From assembly GCF_000820505.1 (NCBI RefSeq), contig NZ_JWJD01000003.1, positions 124,001 to 188,000 on the forward strand: a stretch of DNA of 64,000 nt, written 5' to 3'. Made by a program: the position numbers and the translations under genes. This document shows, piece by piece, positions 9,016-18,794 of this stretch; the first letter of the stretch is position 1; every line of letters starts with the position of its first letter. Under the pieces are notes generated by a model. That model had not been told where the DNA came from, made no database searches, and saw only the letters and a program-made list of their open reading frames with translations. Source of the stretch: Geoalkalibacter ferrihydriticus DSM 17813. GTDB lineage: Bacteria; Desulfobacterota; Desulfuromonadia; Desulfuromonadales; Geoalkalibacteraceae.

Positions 9016-10320
9016 ATGATCTTTCGCAGACGGTCGGTCATCGTTTTGTTGCTGGCCGCCCTGTTCGTAACGGGACTGGCCTCGACGGGCAAGTTCTATC
9101 GACTGGCCATTGCCGAAGCCCGCACCAGTGCGTATCAGGAACTTGATCTGTTTACCGATGTTCTGGCGCTGATCCGCCAAAGTTATGTCGAAGAAGTGCC
9201 CTTCAAGGATCTGATTTACGGCGCCATCAACGGCATGCTGGCTTCTCTTGATCCGCACAGTGCTTTCTTGCCCCCCGATATGTATCAGGAGATGAAGACC
9301 GATACCCGAGGTGAGTTCGGTGGCCTGGGCATCGAAATCAGTCTGCGCGACGGCATCCTTACCGTTGTCGCGCCCATCGAAGACACCCCCGCGCACCGCA
9401 TCGGCCTGGAGGCCGGCGATCAGATTCTTAAAATCGAAGACCGTTTCACCAAGGACATGGGCATTATGGATGCGGTCAAACTCATGCGCGGCAAACCCGG
9501 CACCAAGGTGACCATCACCATCATGCGCGAGACCTTCGACAAGCCGCGTGAATTCACCATTACACGTGAAATCATCAAAGTCAGAAGCATTCGAGCGCAT
9601 ATTCTTGAGGATGGATTCGGCTATCTGCGTATTGCCCAGTTTCAGGAGCGCACCACCGCTGACCTGCACAAGGCCCTCGAACAGTTGCGCAAGGACAATC
9701 AGGGAAATCTCTCCGGGTTGGTGCTCGATCTGCGTAACAATCCCGGTGGCTTGCTCGACCAGGCGGTGGATGTCGCCGATGCCTTTCTCGCCGAAGGGCT
9801 CATCGTCTATACCGAAGGGCGTGAAAAAGCCAGCCAGTTGCGCTTTGCCGCAAAGAAATCCGGCAAGGAACCTGATTATCCAATCGTCGTACTGATCAAC
9901 GGCGGCAGTGCCAGCGCCTCGGAAATCGTGGCCGGCGCCCTGCAGGATCACAATCGTGCCGTGGTCCTTGGCGTACCGAGCTTCGGTAAGGGTTCCGTGC
10001 AGACCATCGTGCCCCTGGGCGATGATTCAGGACTGCGACTGACCACCGCCCTCTATTACACGCCCAACGGCATTTCCATTCAGGCGCGGGGGATTACGCC
10101 CGACATTCTGGTGCACCCCCTGGGCGTAAAGGAAGCTCTGGATGCGGAGGATTTCCGTGAAAAAGATCTGGACAAGCACGTGAATGGACCGGAACCGGAA
10201 GACGACGAGCGCCGTTTCCAACTCGGCGAGCAAGATCGCCAGGACTATCAGTTGATGCGCGCCTTGGATCTTCTCAAGGGCTGGCAACTTCTTAAAAAAC
10301 TTGATCTCACGGCGGCTTAG
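9016..10320 (+). CDS. Carboxy-terminal processing protease CtpA (S41 family)
   Basis: 434 aa from ATG 9016, preceded by AAGGAG at 9005-9010. An N-terminal membrane/signal helix (residues 8-25) is followed by a PDZ domain (about 90-175, GGLGIEISLRDGILTVVAPIEDTPA) and the S41 protease core. The catalytic Ser is in GGSASASE and the catalytic Lys in SFGKGSVQT, both present. CtpA proteases trim or degrade periplasmic proteins, often peptidoglycan hydrolases, which fits the EnvC neighbour. The C-terminal about 60 aa is acidic then basic and not part of the catalytic core. Confidence 0.93.
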   Translation: MIFRRRSVIVLLLAALFVTGLASTGKFYRLAIAEARTSAYQELDLFTDVLALIRQSYVEEVPFKDLIYGAINGMLASLDPHSAFLPPDMYQEMKTDTRGEFGGLGIEISLRDGILTVVAPIEDTPAHRIGLEAGDQILKIEDRFTKDMGIMDAVKLMRGKPGTKVTITIMRETFDKPREFTITREIIKVRSIRAHILEDGFGYLRIAQFQERTTADLHKALEQLRKDNQGNLSGLVLDLRNNPGGLLDQAVDVADAFLAEGLIVYTEGREKASQLRFAAKKSGKEPDYPIVVLINGGSASASEIVAGALQDHNRAVVLGVPSFGKGSVQTIVPLGDDSGLRLTTALYYTPNGISIQARGITPDILVHPLGVKEALDAEDFREKDLDKHVNGPEPEDDERRFQLGEQDRQDYQLMRALDLLKGWQLLKKLDLTAA

Positions 10321-10348
10321 GCCGCCTGCAGGTTTCATCTTTCTGGAG

Positions 10349-10377
10349 GGGGGGATGCGATAATCCCCCCTTTTTTT
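10349..10377 (+). terminator. Rho-independent terminator after ctpA
   Basis: An 8-bp stem (GGGGGGAT / ATCCCCCC) with a GCGATA loop is followed by seven T. It closes the pil-ftsEX-ctpA transcript. Unusually, the next ORF's ATG lies only 4 nt after the T tract. Confidence 0.85.
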
Positions 10378-10381
10378 CGTC

Positions 10382-11368
10382 ATGGCAAAGAAAAAACGCG
10401 GCAAATCGCGGCGGCGTCCGGTTCGTAAACCGGCCTCCAGCGCACGGGAAATCAAAGTCTGGCTCGCCGTGCTTTTTCTGCTGGTTTTTCTGGTCGGCAG
10501 CATGGCGCTGGTGACGTTTCTGAGTGAGAAATTCCTGCCCGCCCCGCCGTCTGTCGTGCCCCAGATGGCGGCGCCTGGACCCGTCGCCCAACCGCCGGCA
10601 TTGCAGCCCGCGCCGACCGAAGCGGCTGACCCGCCCCAGCCGCCACCGATCCCCGCCGCCGTACCCGTGCCGGAAAGTGTCGCTCCTGCAACGGATTTGG
10701 ATTTTCGGGTCGCCATCATCGTCGACGATCTTGGTCAGGATCTGTTTTCGGCGCGGACCTTGTTGGACCTCGATCTGGCTTTGACCTTCGCCGTGTTGCC
10801 CGATCTGCCTCAATCGATGCGGGTCGCGCAGTTGGCTCACCAGCGGGGTCGCGAGGTCATTGTGCACATCCCCATGGAGCCTCAGGATTATCCGAAGAAA
10901 AACCCCGGCGTCGATGCGTTGCTTGACAGCCTGGATGACGAGGAGATCCTGCGACGCCTGCAGAGCCACCTGGACCAGATACCACAGGCTGTTGGCGGCA
11001 ACAACCATATGGGCTCGCGCTTTACTCGGAATCGGGCAGGCATGCGCGTGGTCATGGCTGAAATGGCGCGCCGCGACTTGTTTTTCGTCGACAGCCTGAC
11101 CACCAACGGTTCCCTGGTTCGACCCGTGGCAGCGGAGTTCGACGTGCCCTATGCCGTGCGGGATATTTTTCTCGACAACGTGCAGGATGTGGACAAAATT
11201 CGCCAGGAGTTGCGGCGGTTGATCCGCTACGCCAAGGCAAACGGCAGCGCCATCGCCATCTGTCACCCCTATCGGGAAACCCTCGAAGCCTTGCGGCTTG
11301 AGCAGGAGAGCTTTGCCCGTGAAGGGGTCAGGGTGGTGCCCGTGTCGCAATTGTTGCGGCGGGGCTGA
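10382..11368 (+). CDS. Divergent polysaccharide deacetylase family protein (YibQ/DUF610)
   Basis: 328 aa. A strongly basic cytoplasmic tail (KKKRGKSRRR) is followed by one membrane helix (about 27-47), a Pro/Ala-rich linker (55-100) and the deacetylase-like domain (about 108-328). Domain motifs are VAIIVDDLGQD, TFAVLPDLPQS, VIVHIPMEP, GGNNHMGSRFT, FFVDSLTT and AIAICHPYRETLEAL, all typical of the DUF610/YibQ family. Function in the family is poorly known, but it usually sits beside envC and ctpA in proteobacteria, suggesting envelope work. The ATG comes immediately after a strong terminator with no separate ribosome site, so either partial read-through or a leaderless start is needed. Confidence 0.85.
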   Translation: MAKKKRGKSRRRPVRKPASSAREIKVWLAVLFLLVFLVGSMALVTFLSEKFLPAPPSVVPQMAAPGPVAQPPALQPAPTEAADPPQPPPIPAAVPVPESVAPATDLDFRVAIIVDDLGQDLFSARTLLDLDLALTFAVLPDLPQSMRVAQLAHQRGREVIVHIPMEPQDYPKKNPGVDALLDSLDDEEILRRLQSHLDQIPQAVGGNNHMGSRFTRNRAGMRVVMAEMARRDLFFVDSLTTNGSLVRPVAAEFDVPYAVRDIFLDNVQDVDKIRQELRRLIRYAKANGSAIAICHPYRETLEALRLEQESFAREGVRVVPVSQLLRRG

Positions 11369-11375
11369 TCGAGAA

Positions 11376-12239
11376 CTAAGCGGGGTTTTGCGGGGCAGGC
11401 GCCGTCTGATCGCGTTCTTCGTGGTTTTTGAGGCTCAGGGCGATATCCTGGGCGCGCAGACTGCGGGTTTTGAGCATGTCGGCATAAACCTGGCGGGCGA
11501 TTTCGCTGAATTGGCCATGGACCTCGGTATTGCGGCCGTAGGTCAGTACCGGGTAGATGCGCCCTTCGGGGTTGGTGTTGAGGGATTCGACCTTGGGGCT
11601 TTTGGAGATGAAACCGTCCAGGCAGCGATAGCCGCGATTGATGGCATAGGCGCGCAGCAGTTCGTTGGTGTTCTTGAAGGGACCCTCGAAGCGGATGCGC
11701 GAGTCAATGAGGCAGGGCAGCAGGCGCAGAGTGCGTCGCGGCAGTCCGCAACGGTCGAAAAACTCATGCAGATGCCGGCAGTTTTCCAGAGACGGTGCGT
11801 CCTTGACCGGTACGATGACCCGGTCGGCGGCGAACAGGGCGTTGCGCGTGAGGATGTCGAGATCCGGGCGGGTATCGATGATCACAACCCCGGCCAGTGT
11901 CGAGGTTGCCATGACCAGGCCAAGATCGGCCACCGTGCGGGTTGCGCGGCGCAGTTCCTCGACGTCGCGCCAACTGGGAATGAACTGTACGCCGTACTGG
12001 CCGAGTTCCACCAGGTCTTCAGGCCGGGTTCCGGCGAGCAGTTCGCGTACCGTGCCGGTGGCGGCGGCGCGCCCGATGCGAAACATGCGGTCGACGCTAA
12101 AATGGTTGTCGAAGCTCAACAGGGTGACGGGCAATTCCTCGGCCAGGGCCTTGAGATAGATAGCCAGGTTGGTGGCCAGGGTGGTTTTGCCGACGCCCCC
12201 TTTTTCGCTTGAGATGGTGATTACATAGGGTCCCGTCAT
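11376..12239 (-). CDS. ParA-family ATPase
   Basis: 287 aa. The deviant Walker A motif SEKGGVGKTTLATNLA (about residues 10-25) defines the ParA/MinD class. Switch II-like VVIIDTRPDLD follows, then DRVIVPVKDAPSLENC. No ParB gene or parS-like repeat is adjacent, so an orphan ParA-type switch is more likely than chromosome segregation; such proteins can place polar complexes or flagella/pili. It runs opposite to its neighbours: its 3' end lies 7 bp from the deacetylase stop, and it is divergent from xseA across an 83-bp gap that holds a plausible promoter. Confidence 0.85.
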   Translation of the reverse strand: MTGPYVITISSEKGGVGKTTLATNLAIYLKALAEELPVTLLSFDNHFSVDRMFRIGRAAATGTVRELLAGTRPEDLVELGQYGVQFIPSWRDVEELRRATRTVADLGLVMATSTLAGVVIIDTRPDLDILTRNALFAADRVIVPVKDAPSLENCRHLHEFFDRCGLPRRTLRLLPCLIDSRIRFEGPFKNTNELLRAYAINRGYRCLDGFISKSPKVESLNTNPEGRIYPVLTYGRNTEVHGQFSEIARQVYADMLKTRSLRAQDIALSLKNHEERDQTAPAPQNPA

Positions 12240-12271
12240 GGGGCGTTCTCCTTGGCGGTTTTGTGCCGCCT

Positions 12272-12300
12272 ATATTGCGGCAAGCCGTCCTGACTGTCAA
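12272..12300 (-). promoter_or_regulatory. Candidate sigma70 promoter for the ParA-family gene
   Basis: On the minus strand TTGACA (12300-12295) is followed after 17 nt by CAATAT (12277-12272). The -35 is perfect and the -10 is weak, located about 35 bp upstream of the ATG. Confidence 0.35.
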
Positions 12301-12322
12301 TTCTTCAAAGAAATAACCAGCC

Positions 12323-13522
12323 ATGCAGCAACCGCTTCCCATTCTGACCGTATCGCGTCTCACCGCTCTGCTCAAGGAGACGGTGGAGGACAACTTTGTC
12401 CGCGTACTGGTTGAGGGAGAAATCTCCAATTTCTCTCGCCCGTCTTCGGGGCACTTTTACTTTTCCCTCAAGGACGCGCGTTCCCAGGTGCGCGGGGTGA
12501 TGTTTCGCGCCCAGAACCGGCTGTTGCCCTTCACACCTGAAGACGGCATGCAGGTGGTTTGCGCCGGGCGCGTTAGCCTCTATGAGCCGCGTGGGGAATT
12601 GCAACTGGTGGTCGAGGGCATTGAGCCCAAGGGTTTGGGTAGCCTGCAACTGGCTTTTGAGCAACTTAAGGCGCGCCTTACCGCCGAGGGCCTGTTCGAT
12701 CCCGCGCGCAAGCGTCCCCTGCCGTCTTTCCCACGCTGTATCGGGGTGGTGACTTCGGCCAGTGGCGCCGTTCTTCACGACATCCTCAATGTGCTCCGAC
12801 GGCGGGGCGCCGGGGTACGGGTTGTGCTGCGGCCCGCGCTGGTGCAAGGTGCAGCGGCCGCGGGCGATATTGTCGCGGCCATCGACGAACTCAATCGCCA
12901 AGGCGAGGCCGACGTGCTCATCGTCGGGCGCGGCGGCGGCAGCCTCGAAGATCTCTGGGCCTTTAACGAAGAATCCGTGGCACGCGCCGTCGCCGCTTCA
13001 CGGATTCCCGTGATTGCCGCCGTGGGCCATGAAACCGATGTCACCATCACCGATTTCGCCGCCGATCTGCGTGCGCCCACGCCCAGCGCGGCAGCGGAAA
13101 TGGTGGCCAAAAGCCGTCTTGAGCTTGAAGGCCATCTCGATCATCTGTGCCTGCGTCTGGGTGCGCAGATGCGTGCGCGACTGGCCCTGCTGCGCGAAAG
13201 GGTCAATGGTCTGGAGCGCCGTCTGCGCTCGCCTCGTCAACAGATCAGACAGTGGAGGGAGCACGAGCAGTATTTGGAAAAGCGCCTGCAGCGCGGGCTC
13301 AGCCAACACCTGCGGCGCCGCCATGAGCAACTGGCGGCCGCTGCCGCGCGCCTTGACGCTCTCTCCCCCTTGGCGGTGTTGGCACGCGGTTACGCGATTG
13401 TTTTGCGCGAAAAAGACGGACGCGCGGTGCGTGATGCGGCGCAGGTCGCCGTCGGTGAGGCCGTGCGGGTTCGCCTTGGCCAGGGACAGCTCAACGCCAG
13501 GGTTACGGAGGTGAAGGAATGA
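12323..13522 (+). CDS. xseA: Exodeoxyribonuclease VII large subunit
   Basis: 399 aa. The N-terminal OB-fold (residues 5-100: LTVSRLTALLKETVEDNF, VEGEISNFSRPSSGHFYFSLKD) is followed by the catalytic core with GVVTSASGAVLHDI, LIVGRGGGSLEDLWAFNEE and AVGHETDVTITDFAAD. A coiled-coil arm (about 260-345) and a short C-terminal beta segment complete it. It degrades single-stranded DNA to oligonucleotides with XseB, whose gene is two genes downstream. The family is usually 400-460 aa, so this is at the short end but complete. Confidence 0.96.
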   Translation: MQQPLPILTVSRLTALLKETVEDNFVRVLVEGEISNFSRPSSGHFYFSLKDARSQVRGVMFRAQNRLLPFTPEDGMQVVCAGRVSLYEPRGELQLVVEGIEPKGLGSLQLAFEQLKARLTAEGLFDPARKRPLPSFPRCIGVVTSASGAVLHDILNVLRRRGAGVRVVLRPALVQGAAAAGDIVAAIDELNRQGEADVLIVGRGGGSLEDLWAFNEESVARAVAASRIPVIAAVGHETDVTITDFAADLRAPTPSAAAEMVAKSRLELEGHLDHLCLRLGAQMRARLALLRERVNGLERRLRSPRQQIRQWREHEQYLEKRLQRGLSQHLRRRHEQLAAAAARLDALSPLAVLARGYAIVLREKDGRAVRDAAQVAVGEAVRVRLGQGQLNARVTEVKE

Positions 13523-14376
13523 AGAAAATTATTTTTGCGGGACTGCTGGTTTTGCTTTTGGCGGCGACATCCGCCGCCGGTCAATTAACCCTGCGTCCGC
13601 AGGTTATCGACAACGGTGCTGCCGCCCTGCTGGTGTGGAAGGGGCCGACGCCCCTCTCCGGCGAAGCGCGCTTTGCCGACCAGCGCTTTCCTTTTGCGCC
13701 TCGCGCGGACGGTGCCGTGGCGCTGCTCGCCGCCGATCTTGATCTGCCCGCAGGCTCCTATCCGATCGAGGTGACTCTGGATCTGCCTGGAGCCGCGGGC
13801 CAGACGCACAGCCTGGTACTTGAGGTACGTCACCTTGAGCGTGCCGTGCAACGTCTGAGCCTGCCTCCCTCGCAGGTGACGCCCCACGAGCCAGAGGTGC
13901 TCGAACGCATTCAGCGCGAGCGGCAACGCTTTAACGAGATCTTCGCGCAAACCAGTCTGCCGGTTCTCTGGCAGGAGTTTCTGCGTCCCGTCGACGACCC
14001 CACCGGAAGTCCCTTCGGCGTGCGGCGCATTCTCAACGATCAGCCGCGTGCGCCCCATTCCGGTGTTGATTTCCGCAGTCCGCGCGGCACTCCGGTACGC
14101 GCCGCGGCCCATGGACGGGTGGTCATGGCTGGGGATTTCTTTTTCACCGGCAACACTGTGGTGCTTGATCACGGCGGAGGACTTTATTCCCTCTACGCGC
14201 ATCTTGACAACATCGCCTGCGCTGAAGGTGAGCTGCTTGACGCCGGCGCCACTCTGGGGCGCGTCGGCAGTACCGGACGCAGCACCGGGCCGCATCTGCA
14301 CTGGGGGGTGCGCCTGCAGAACCAGCGCATCGATCCTTTGGTTCTGGTGAACCTGTTGCCCGCTGAAAGTTCTTGA
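13519..14376 (+). CDS. Secreted M23 (LytM-type) peptidoglycan endopeptidase
   Basis: 285 aa. A signal peptide (residues 1-20, ending SAAG) is followed by an N-terminal beta domain (25-115) and M23 catalytic domain (about 155-285). Zinc and catalytic residues are visible: HSGVDFR gives H-x3-D, and GPHLHWGV gives the HxH motif, so unlike the EnvC-like protein this one looks active. The start overlaps the xseA stop by 4 nt. Placement between xseA and xseB is unusual functionally but probably reflects a shared operon. Confidence 0.9.
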   Translation: MKKIIFAGLLVLLLAATSAAGQLTLRPQVIDNGAAALLVWKGPTPLSGEARFADQRFPFAPRADGAVALLAADLDLPAGSYPIEVTLDLPGAAGQTHSLVLEVRHLERAVQRLSLPPSQVTPHEPEVLERIQRERQRFNEIFAQTSLPVLWQEFLRPVDDPTGSPFGVRRILNDQPRAPHSGVDFRSPRGTPVRAAAHGRVVMAGDFFFTGNTVVLDHGGGLYSLYAHLDNIACAEGELLDAGATLGRVGSTGRSTGPHLHWGVRLQNQRIDPLVLVNLLPAESS

Positions 14377-14463
14377 CCCTGTTTCCGCCTGATTGCGATA
14401 ATCGCAGACCTCTTGGCTCGTCAGCCTCTTAGAGTCTCGAACAACAGCGCCAAGGAGGATCCC

Positions 14464-14694
14464 ATGACGGAAGTGGCTTTTGAAAAAGCCTTGAAAAATC
14501 TGGAGGCCGCGGTAGAGCGTCTCGAAAGCGGTGAACTGCCCCTGGAAGAAGCTCTGTCCTGTTTCGAGGAAGGCGTGCGCAGTGCCCAGCTCTGCCGCAA
14601 ATCCTTGCAGGACGTCGAAGCCCGCGTCGAACTGCTGCTCAAGGAAAAAGACGGCAGCTTCACTCTGACGCCCATGGCGACTGATGAGGGATGA
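14464..14694 (+). CDS. xseB: Exodeoxyribonuclease VII small subunit
   Basis: 76 aa, starting at ATG 14464 with a strong AAGGAGG at 14452-14458. The sequence FEKALKNLEAAVERLESGELPLEEALSCFEEG is split here as the family motif: FEKALKNLE, then LESGELPLEEAL. It is all-helical and binds the XseA coiled-coil arm. It lies between the M23 peptidase and ispA, the common xseB-ispA-dxs order. Confidence 0.95.
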   Translation: MTEVAFEKALKNLEAAVERLESGELPLEEALSCFEEGVRSAQLCRKSLQDVEARVELLLKEKDGSFTLTPMATDEG

Positions 14695-14740
14695 GCAGGG
14701 ATGGCGCTTTTACTTATGACAGATGACATCGGGAGGAAAC

Positions 14741-15631
14741 TTGGATATCAAAACCTACCTCAAGGATAAAGCCGCCCTGGTCGATGCCGCCTTGGATCGC
14801 TACCTGCCCGGAGCCGATACTCTGCCGGAGAAGTTGCATCAGTCCATGCGGTATTCGGTCATGGCCGGCGGCAAGCGCGTTCGTCCCATTCTGCTGCTTG
14901 CCTCGTGCAACGCCGTCGGCGGTGATGAAGCGGCCGCTCTGCCGGCGGCCTGTGCCCTGGAGATGATTCATACCTATTCCCTCATCCACGACGATCTGCC
15001 GGCCATGGATGATGACGATTTTCGCCGCGGTCGGCCCACCAACCACAAGGTTTACGGTGAAGCGACCGCCATTCTTGCCGGCGACGCCCTGCTTACCGAG
15101 GCCTTTGAGCTGCTCTCCGATCCTGAGATCAACCGCGAGGTTTCGGCCGAAACCCTGCTGCGGGTCAGCCACATCATCGCCCGTTTTGCCGGCTCCACGG
15201 GCATGGTCGGAGGGCAGGTGGTGGATATGGAATCCGAGGGCAAAGAGATTGATTTCCCCACTCTTGAGTATATTCACACACGTAAGACCGGGGCGCTGAT
15301 GCTCGCCTCGGTGCAGTGCGGTGCTCTTCTCGGCGGTGCTGACGAGCAGGCGTTCGCCGCCTTGACTCGTTACGGCAGCGCGGCAGGACTGGCGTTCCAG
15401 GTTGCCGACGACATTCTAAACGTGATAAGCACCAGTGAAACCCTGGGTAAGACCGCCGGCAGCGACGCCGTGCGTGGCAAGGCCACCTATCCAGCCCTCA
15501 TCGGGCTCGATGCCAGCCGCGGTCGGGCGCGCGAACTTAAAGAAATGGCCATCGCCGCCCTCGATCCTCTAGGCGAAAAGGCCGAGCCTTTGCGCGCCAT
15601 CGCCCGCTTCATCGTGGAGCGCTCATCCTGA
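14741..15631 (+). CDS. ispA: Polyprenyl (farnesyl/geranylgeranyl) diphosphate synthase
   Basis: 296 aa. The start is chosen as TTG 14741, because GGGAGG (14731-14736) precedes it by 4 nt and the product then begins (M)[14 protein letters not shown] as in related IspA proteins; an ATG at 14723 would lie before that site. It has the first Asp-rich motif [10 protein letters not shown] and second motif FQVADDILN, and MAGGKRVRP for pyrophosphate binding. It condenses DMAPP/IPP into C15-C20 prenyl diphosphates, using precursors made by the pathway of the downstream dxs. Confidence 0.93.
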   Translation: MDIKTYLKDKAALVDAALDRYLPGADTLPEKLHQSMRYSVMAGGKRVRPILLLASCNAVGGDEAAALPAACALEMIHTYSLIHDDLPAMDDDDFRRGRPTNHKVYGEATAILAGDALLTEAFELLSDPEINREVSAETLLRVSHIIARFAGSTGMVGGQVVDMESEGKEIDFPTLEYIHTRKTGALMLASVQCGALLGGADEQAFAALTRYGSAAGLAFQVADDILNVISTSETLGKTAGSDAVRGKATYPALIGLDASRGRARELKEMAIAALDPLGEKAEPLRAIARFIVERSS

Positions 15632-15704
15632 TTTAGGGACGATGTTTGTCATCGCCCAGGTCGAACACAAGGTTCGCCCCTACCGTTTCAAAAAGAGGAA
15701 TCGC

Positions 15705-17597
15705 ATGAGTATTCTCGATGGTTTGACCTCTCCCGCGCAAATCCGGGATCTAAGTTTATCCAAGGTCGAAGAACTCGCCGCGGAGATACGCGATGAACTT
15801 GTCAGCACGGTTGCCGTCACCGGTGGACATCTTGCCAGCAACCTCGGCGTGGTTGAGCTGACCCTGGCTCTGCATCGCGTATTCAACACTCCGCGCGATC
15901 GTATCGTGTGGGACGTCGGCCATCAGGCCTACACCCACAAACTGCTCACCGGACGGCGCGAGCGTTTTTGCTCTCTGCGTCAATCCGATGGCCTCAGCGG
16001 TTTTCCCAAGCGCGAGGAAAGCGAGTACGACTGCTTTGATGTGGGCCACGCCAGTACCTCCATCTCCGCTGCCCTCGGGTTGGCCTGTGCCCGCGATATA
16101 CTCGGCGGCAGCGAGAAGGTGGTGGCGGTCATCGGCGATGGATCCCTCACCGGCGGCCTGGCTTTTGAAGGTCTCAATCAAGCCGGGCATCTAAAGAAAG
16201 ATCTCATTGTCGTACTCAACGACAATGAGATGTCCATCTCGTCCAACGTCGGCGCGATTTCTTCCTTCCTCAGCCGCAAGATGACCTCCGATTTGTTCGT
16301 GCGCTTCAAAAAAGAAACGCAGAACCTGCTCACCCATCTACCGGGCTTTGGCCGCGAACTGGTCAATCTGGCCCGCCGTGCCGAGGATTCCCTTAAGGGT
16401 TTTCTCACCCCGGGCATGTTGTTTGAGGCCTTCGGCTTCGACTATGTGGGGCCCATTGACGGCCACAACCTCGCCGAACTTGAAGAAACCCTGCAGAATG
16501 TTTCGCGCCTCAAGGGGCCGTCGTTGGTGCATGTCATCACGCGCAAGGGCAAGGGCTATGTCCCGGCGGAAGCCAACCCTTCTCTGTTTCACGGGGTCGG
16601 ACCTTTCGATGCCGAAACCGGTGAGGTTCATAAAAAAGCTGCGGCCGCTCCGAGCTACACCTCGATTTTCGGGCGCACCCTGGTCGACATGGCCGAGGAG
16701 GATCCGCGGGTCATAGCGATTACCGCCGCTATGATCGAAGGCACCGGCCTGCAGGATTTCGCCAAACGCTTCCCCGAGCGCTTCTATGACGTCGGCATTG
16801 CCGAACAGCACGCCGTGACCTTTGCCGCGGGTCTTGCCTGCCACGGTCAGCGGCCAGTGGTGGCTATTTATTCAACCTTTCTGCAGCGTGCCTACGACAA
16901 CGTGGTGCATGATGTCTGTCTGCAGAATCTGCCGGTGACCTTTGCCATGGACCGCGGCGGCCTCGTCGGAGCCGACGGGCCCACCCATCACGGCGTCTTC
17001 GACTATTCCTATCTAAGGCACATTCCCAATCTTACCTTCATGGTACCGCGCGACGAGGTGCAGTTACGTCGCGCCCTGGCCACCGCCATGGCCCAGGATG
17101 GCCCCTTTGCCTTTCGCTATCCACGCGGCGAATCCCAAGGGTTGGAGCTGCCCGAGAAAATCACACCGGCTCCTATCGGGCAGGGTGAGAAGTTGCGCGA
17201 AGGCAAAGACGGCGTGTTTTTCGCCATCGGTACCATGGTCGGTGAAGCCCTGGCTGCCGCGCAAGCCCTGGCTGAAGAGGGTGTGGATATGGCGGTGGTC
17301 GATGCCTGCTTTCTTAAACCTCTGGATCGCACCCTGCTCATGGCTGAGGCCCAACGTACCGGCTTCGTCGTGACCTGTGAGGAGAACGTCCTGCAGGGCG
17401 GCTTCGGCTCCGCGGTTCTCGAACTCTTTGAAGAAACCGCTGTCGATGCACGCGTCCTGCGTGTCGGCCTGCCCGATGCTTTCGTTGATCAGGGCACCCA
17501 GCAGGAACTGCGCGCTCGCCACGCCATCAATTCCGAAGGCATCGCCGAGCGTGTGCGCGCCGCCTTGGGGCGGCCGCCGCAGAGTGCCGCGGGGTAG
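15705..17597 (+). CDS. dxs: 1-deoxy-D-xylulose-5-phosphate synthase
   Basis: 630 aa, full family length, starting at ATG 15705 behind AAGAGGAA. Thiamine diphosphate motif [18 protein letters not shown] with downstream LNDNEMSIS, transketolase pyrimidine domain ([19 protein letters not shown]) and C-terminal transketolase domain are in order. It makes DXP from pyruvate and glyceraldehyde-3-phosphate, the first step of the MEP isoprenoid pathway. It is the last gene of the xseA-M23-xseB-ispA-dxs run and is followed by a terminator. Confidence 0.97.
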   Translation: MSILDGLTSPAQIRDLSLSKVEELAAEIRDELVSTVAVTGGHLASNLGVVELTLALHRVFNTPRDRIVWDVGHQAYTHKLLTGRRERFCSLRQSDGLSGFPKREESEYDCFDVGHASTSISAALGLACARDILGGSEKVVAVIGDGSLTGGLAFEGLNQAGHLKKDLIVVLNDNEMSISSNVGAISSFLSRKMTSDLFVRFKKETQNLLTHLPGFGRELVNLARRAEDSLKGFLTPGMLFEAFGFDYVGPIDGHNLAELEETLQNVSRLKGPSLVHVITRKGKGYVPAEANPSLFHGVGPFDAETGEVHKKAAAAPSYTSIFGRTLVDMAEEDPRVIAITAAMIEGTGLQDFAKRFPERFYDVGIAEQHAVTFAAGLACHGQRPVVAIYSTFLQRAYDNVVHDVCLQNLPVTFAMDRGGLVGADGPTHHGVFDYSYLRHIPNLTFMVPRDEVQLRRALATAMAQDGPFAFRYPRGESQGLELPEKITPAPIGQGEKLREGKDGVFFAIGTMVGEALAAAQALAEEGVDMAVVDACFLKPLDRTLLMAEAQRTGFVVTCEENVLQGGFGSAVLELFEETAVDARVLRVGLPDAFVDQGTQQELRARHAINSEGIAERVRAALGRPPQSAAG

Positions 17598-17609
17598 GGT
17601 TTTTCCACA

Positions 17610-17642
17610 CGGCTGTGTCTGCGGGCATGGCCGGTTTTTTTT
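17610..17642 (+). terminator. Rho-independent terminator after dxs
   Basis: An 8-bp stem (CGGCTGTG / CATGGCCG, with two G-U pairs) and an 8-nt loop are followed by G and eight T. Confidence 0.75.
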
Positions 17643-17867
17643 GTAAATTTTCAGCTGCAATGCCCACTCGTGCCGCAATTGTGACCCGGAAGGCGACGGG
17701 CCTGATCTGCATGACAAACTTGACATCCAATGCGATTTTGCCGAACAAAAAACGACCTTATAACTGAGGTTTCCGGGAGCATCTCTTTTGGATGCCTGTT
17801 TCTCCAAGCACCCATCCTGCAGGTTCTATTATCGCTGGTTTTTCCACACATCGAGGTTATCTGATAC

Positions 17868-18713
17868 ATGGGAGCAGTTATTGACTCAGGCATGGGCTGG
17901 CGCGCCAGGCTCCATGCGAAAATCGAATCGCGCCTGGTGCAGCGTTTCATCATCGTGGTTATCATTCTTAATGGCGTCGTCCTTGGCCTTGAAACCGAGC
18001 CGCGAGCCGTCGCCCTGTTCGGCGGTGTTCTTGAAACTCTGGACCGGATCTGTTTAGGGATTTTCGTCGTGGAGATCGGCTTGGCCATGGTTGCCGGCGG
18101 CTTGCGCTTTTTTCGCGATCCCTGGCGGGTCTTTGATTTCATCGTGGTGGGGATTGCGCTGATTCCAGCCGCCGGCGCGTTTTCGGTGTTACGCAGCCTG
18201 AGGGTGCTGCGCGTGTTGCGCCTGGTGTCGGCCGCACCGCAGATGCGCTCCATCGTCCGGGCCCTGCTTTCGGCTATTCCGGGACTCAGTTCCATCTGCC
18301 TGCTGCTGATGCTGGTTTTTTACGTCGCGGCGGTTGTTGCCACCAATCTTTTCGCGACTTCGTTTCCGGAGTGGTTCGGCACCATCGGCGCCTCCATGTA
18401 CACTCTGTTTCAGGTCATGACCCTTGAGAGCTGGTCCATGGGCATTGTGCGTCCAGTGCTGGAGGTTTATCCCTACGCCTGGCTGTTTTTCATTCCGTTC
18501 ATCATGACCATGACCTTTACCATGCTCAATCTTTTTATCGCCGTGATCGTCAATGCCATCCAGACTCAGAGTGAAAGCGTGCAAGAAGAGCAGATCGTGA
18601 AGATCGAGGAGATCACCCATCAGTCGGAGTCCTGCCTGCATACCGATATTGCCGGCCTGCGTGGGGAAATCCGCGAGTTGAAAGAGCTGCTCGGACGCCG
18701 TGACCCTGGGTAG
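17868..18713 (+). CDS. Bacterial voltage-gated sodium channel-type ion transporter (NaChBac/BacNaV family)
   Basis: 281 aa, single 6-TM domain. The S4 voltage sensor is the Arg-every-third-residue stretch LRSLRVLRVLRLV. The pore carries TLESWSM (residues 185-191), matching the BacNaV selectivity-filter signature T-L-E-S-W. After S6 (MLNLFIAVIVNAI) comes a heptad-rich cytoplasmic tail (SVQEEQIVKIEEI ... LRGEIRELKELL), the coiled-coil that assembles tetramers. It is expected to be a homotetrameric Na+ channel in the inner membrane. It is monocistronic, between the dxs terminator and a convergent small gene. Selectivity is inferred from the filter only. Confidence 0.9.
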   Translation: MGAVIDSGMGWRARLHAKIESRLVQRFIIVVIILNGVVLGLETEPRAVALFGGVLETLDRICLGIFVVEIGLAMVAGGLRFFRDPWRVFDFIVVGIALIPAAGAFSVLRSLRVLRVLRLVSAAPQMRSIVRALLSAIPGLSSICLLLMLVFYVAAVVATNLFATSFPEWFGTIGASMYTLFQVMTLESWSMGIVRPVLEVYPYAWLFFIPFIMTMTFTMLNLFIAVIVNAIQTQSESVQEEQIVKIEEITHQSESCLHTDIAGLRGEIRELKELLGRRDPG

Positions 18714-18794
18714 GCGGCGGTAAGGGTGGCAGAGCCTTCCCGGATCTGATCCTGAGAGCGCTCTGCCCGGATCGTTCCAAACCGGACACTGGGT

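Noticed and set aside
11376..12239. ParA gene as part of a plasmid or chromosome partition locus
   Set aside because: No ParB gene or parS-like sites are nearby and the context is envelope and housekeeping genes.
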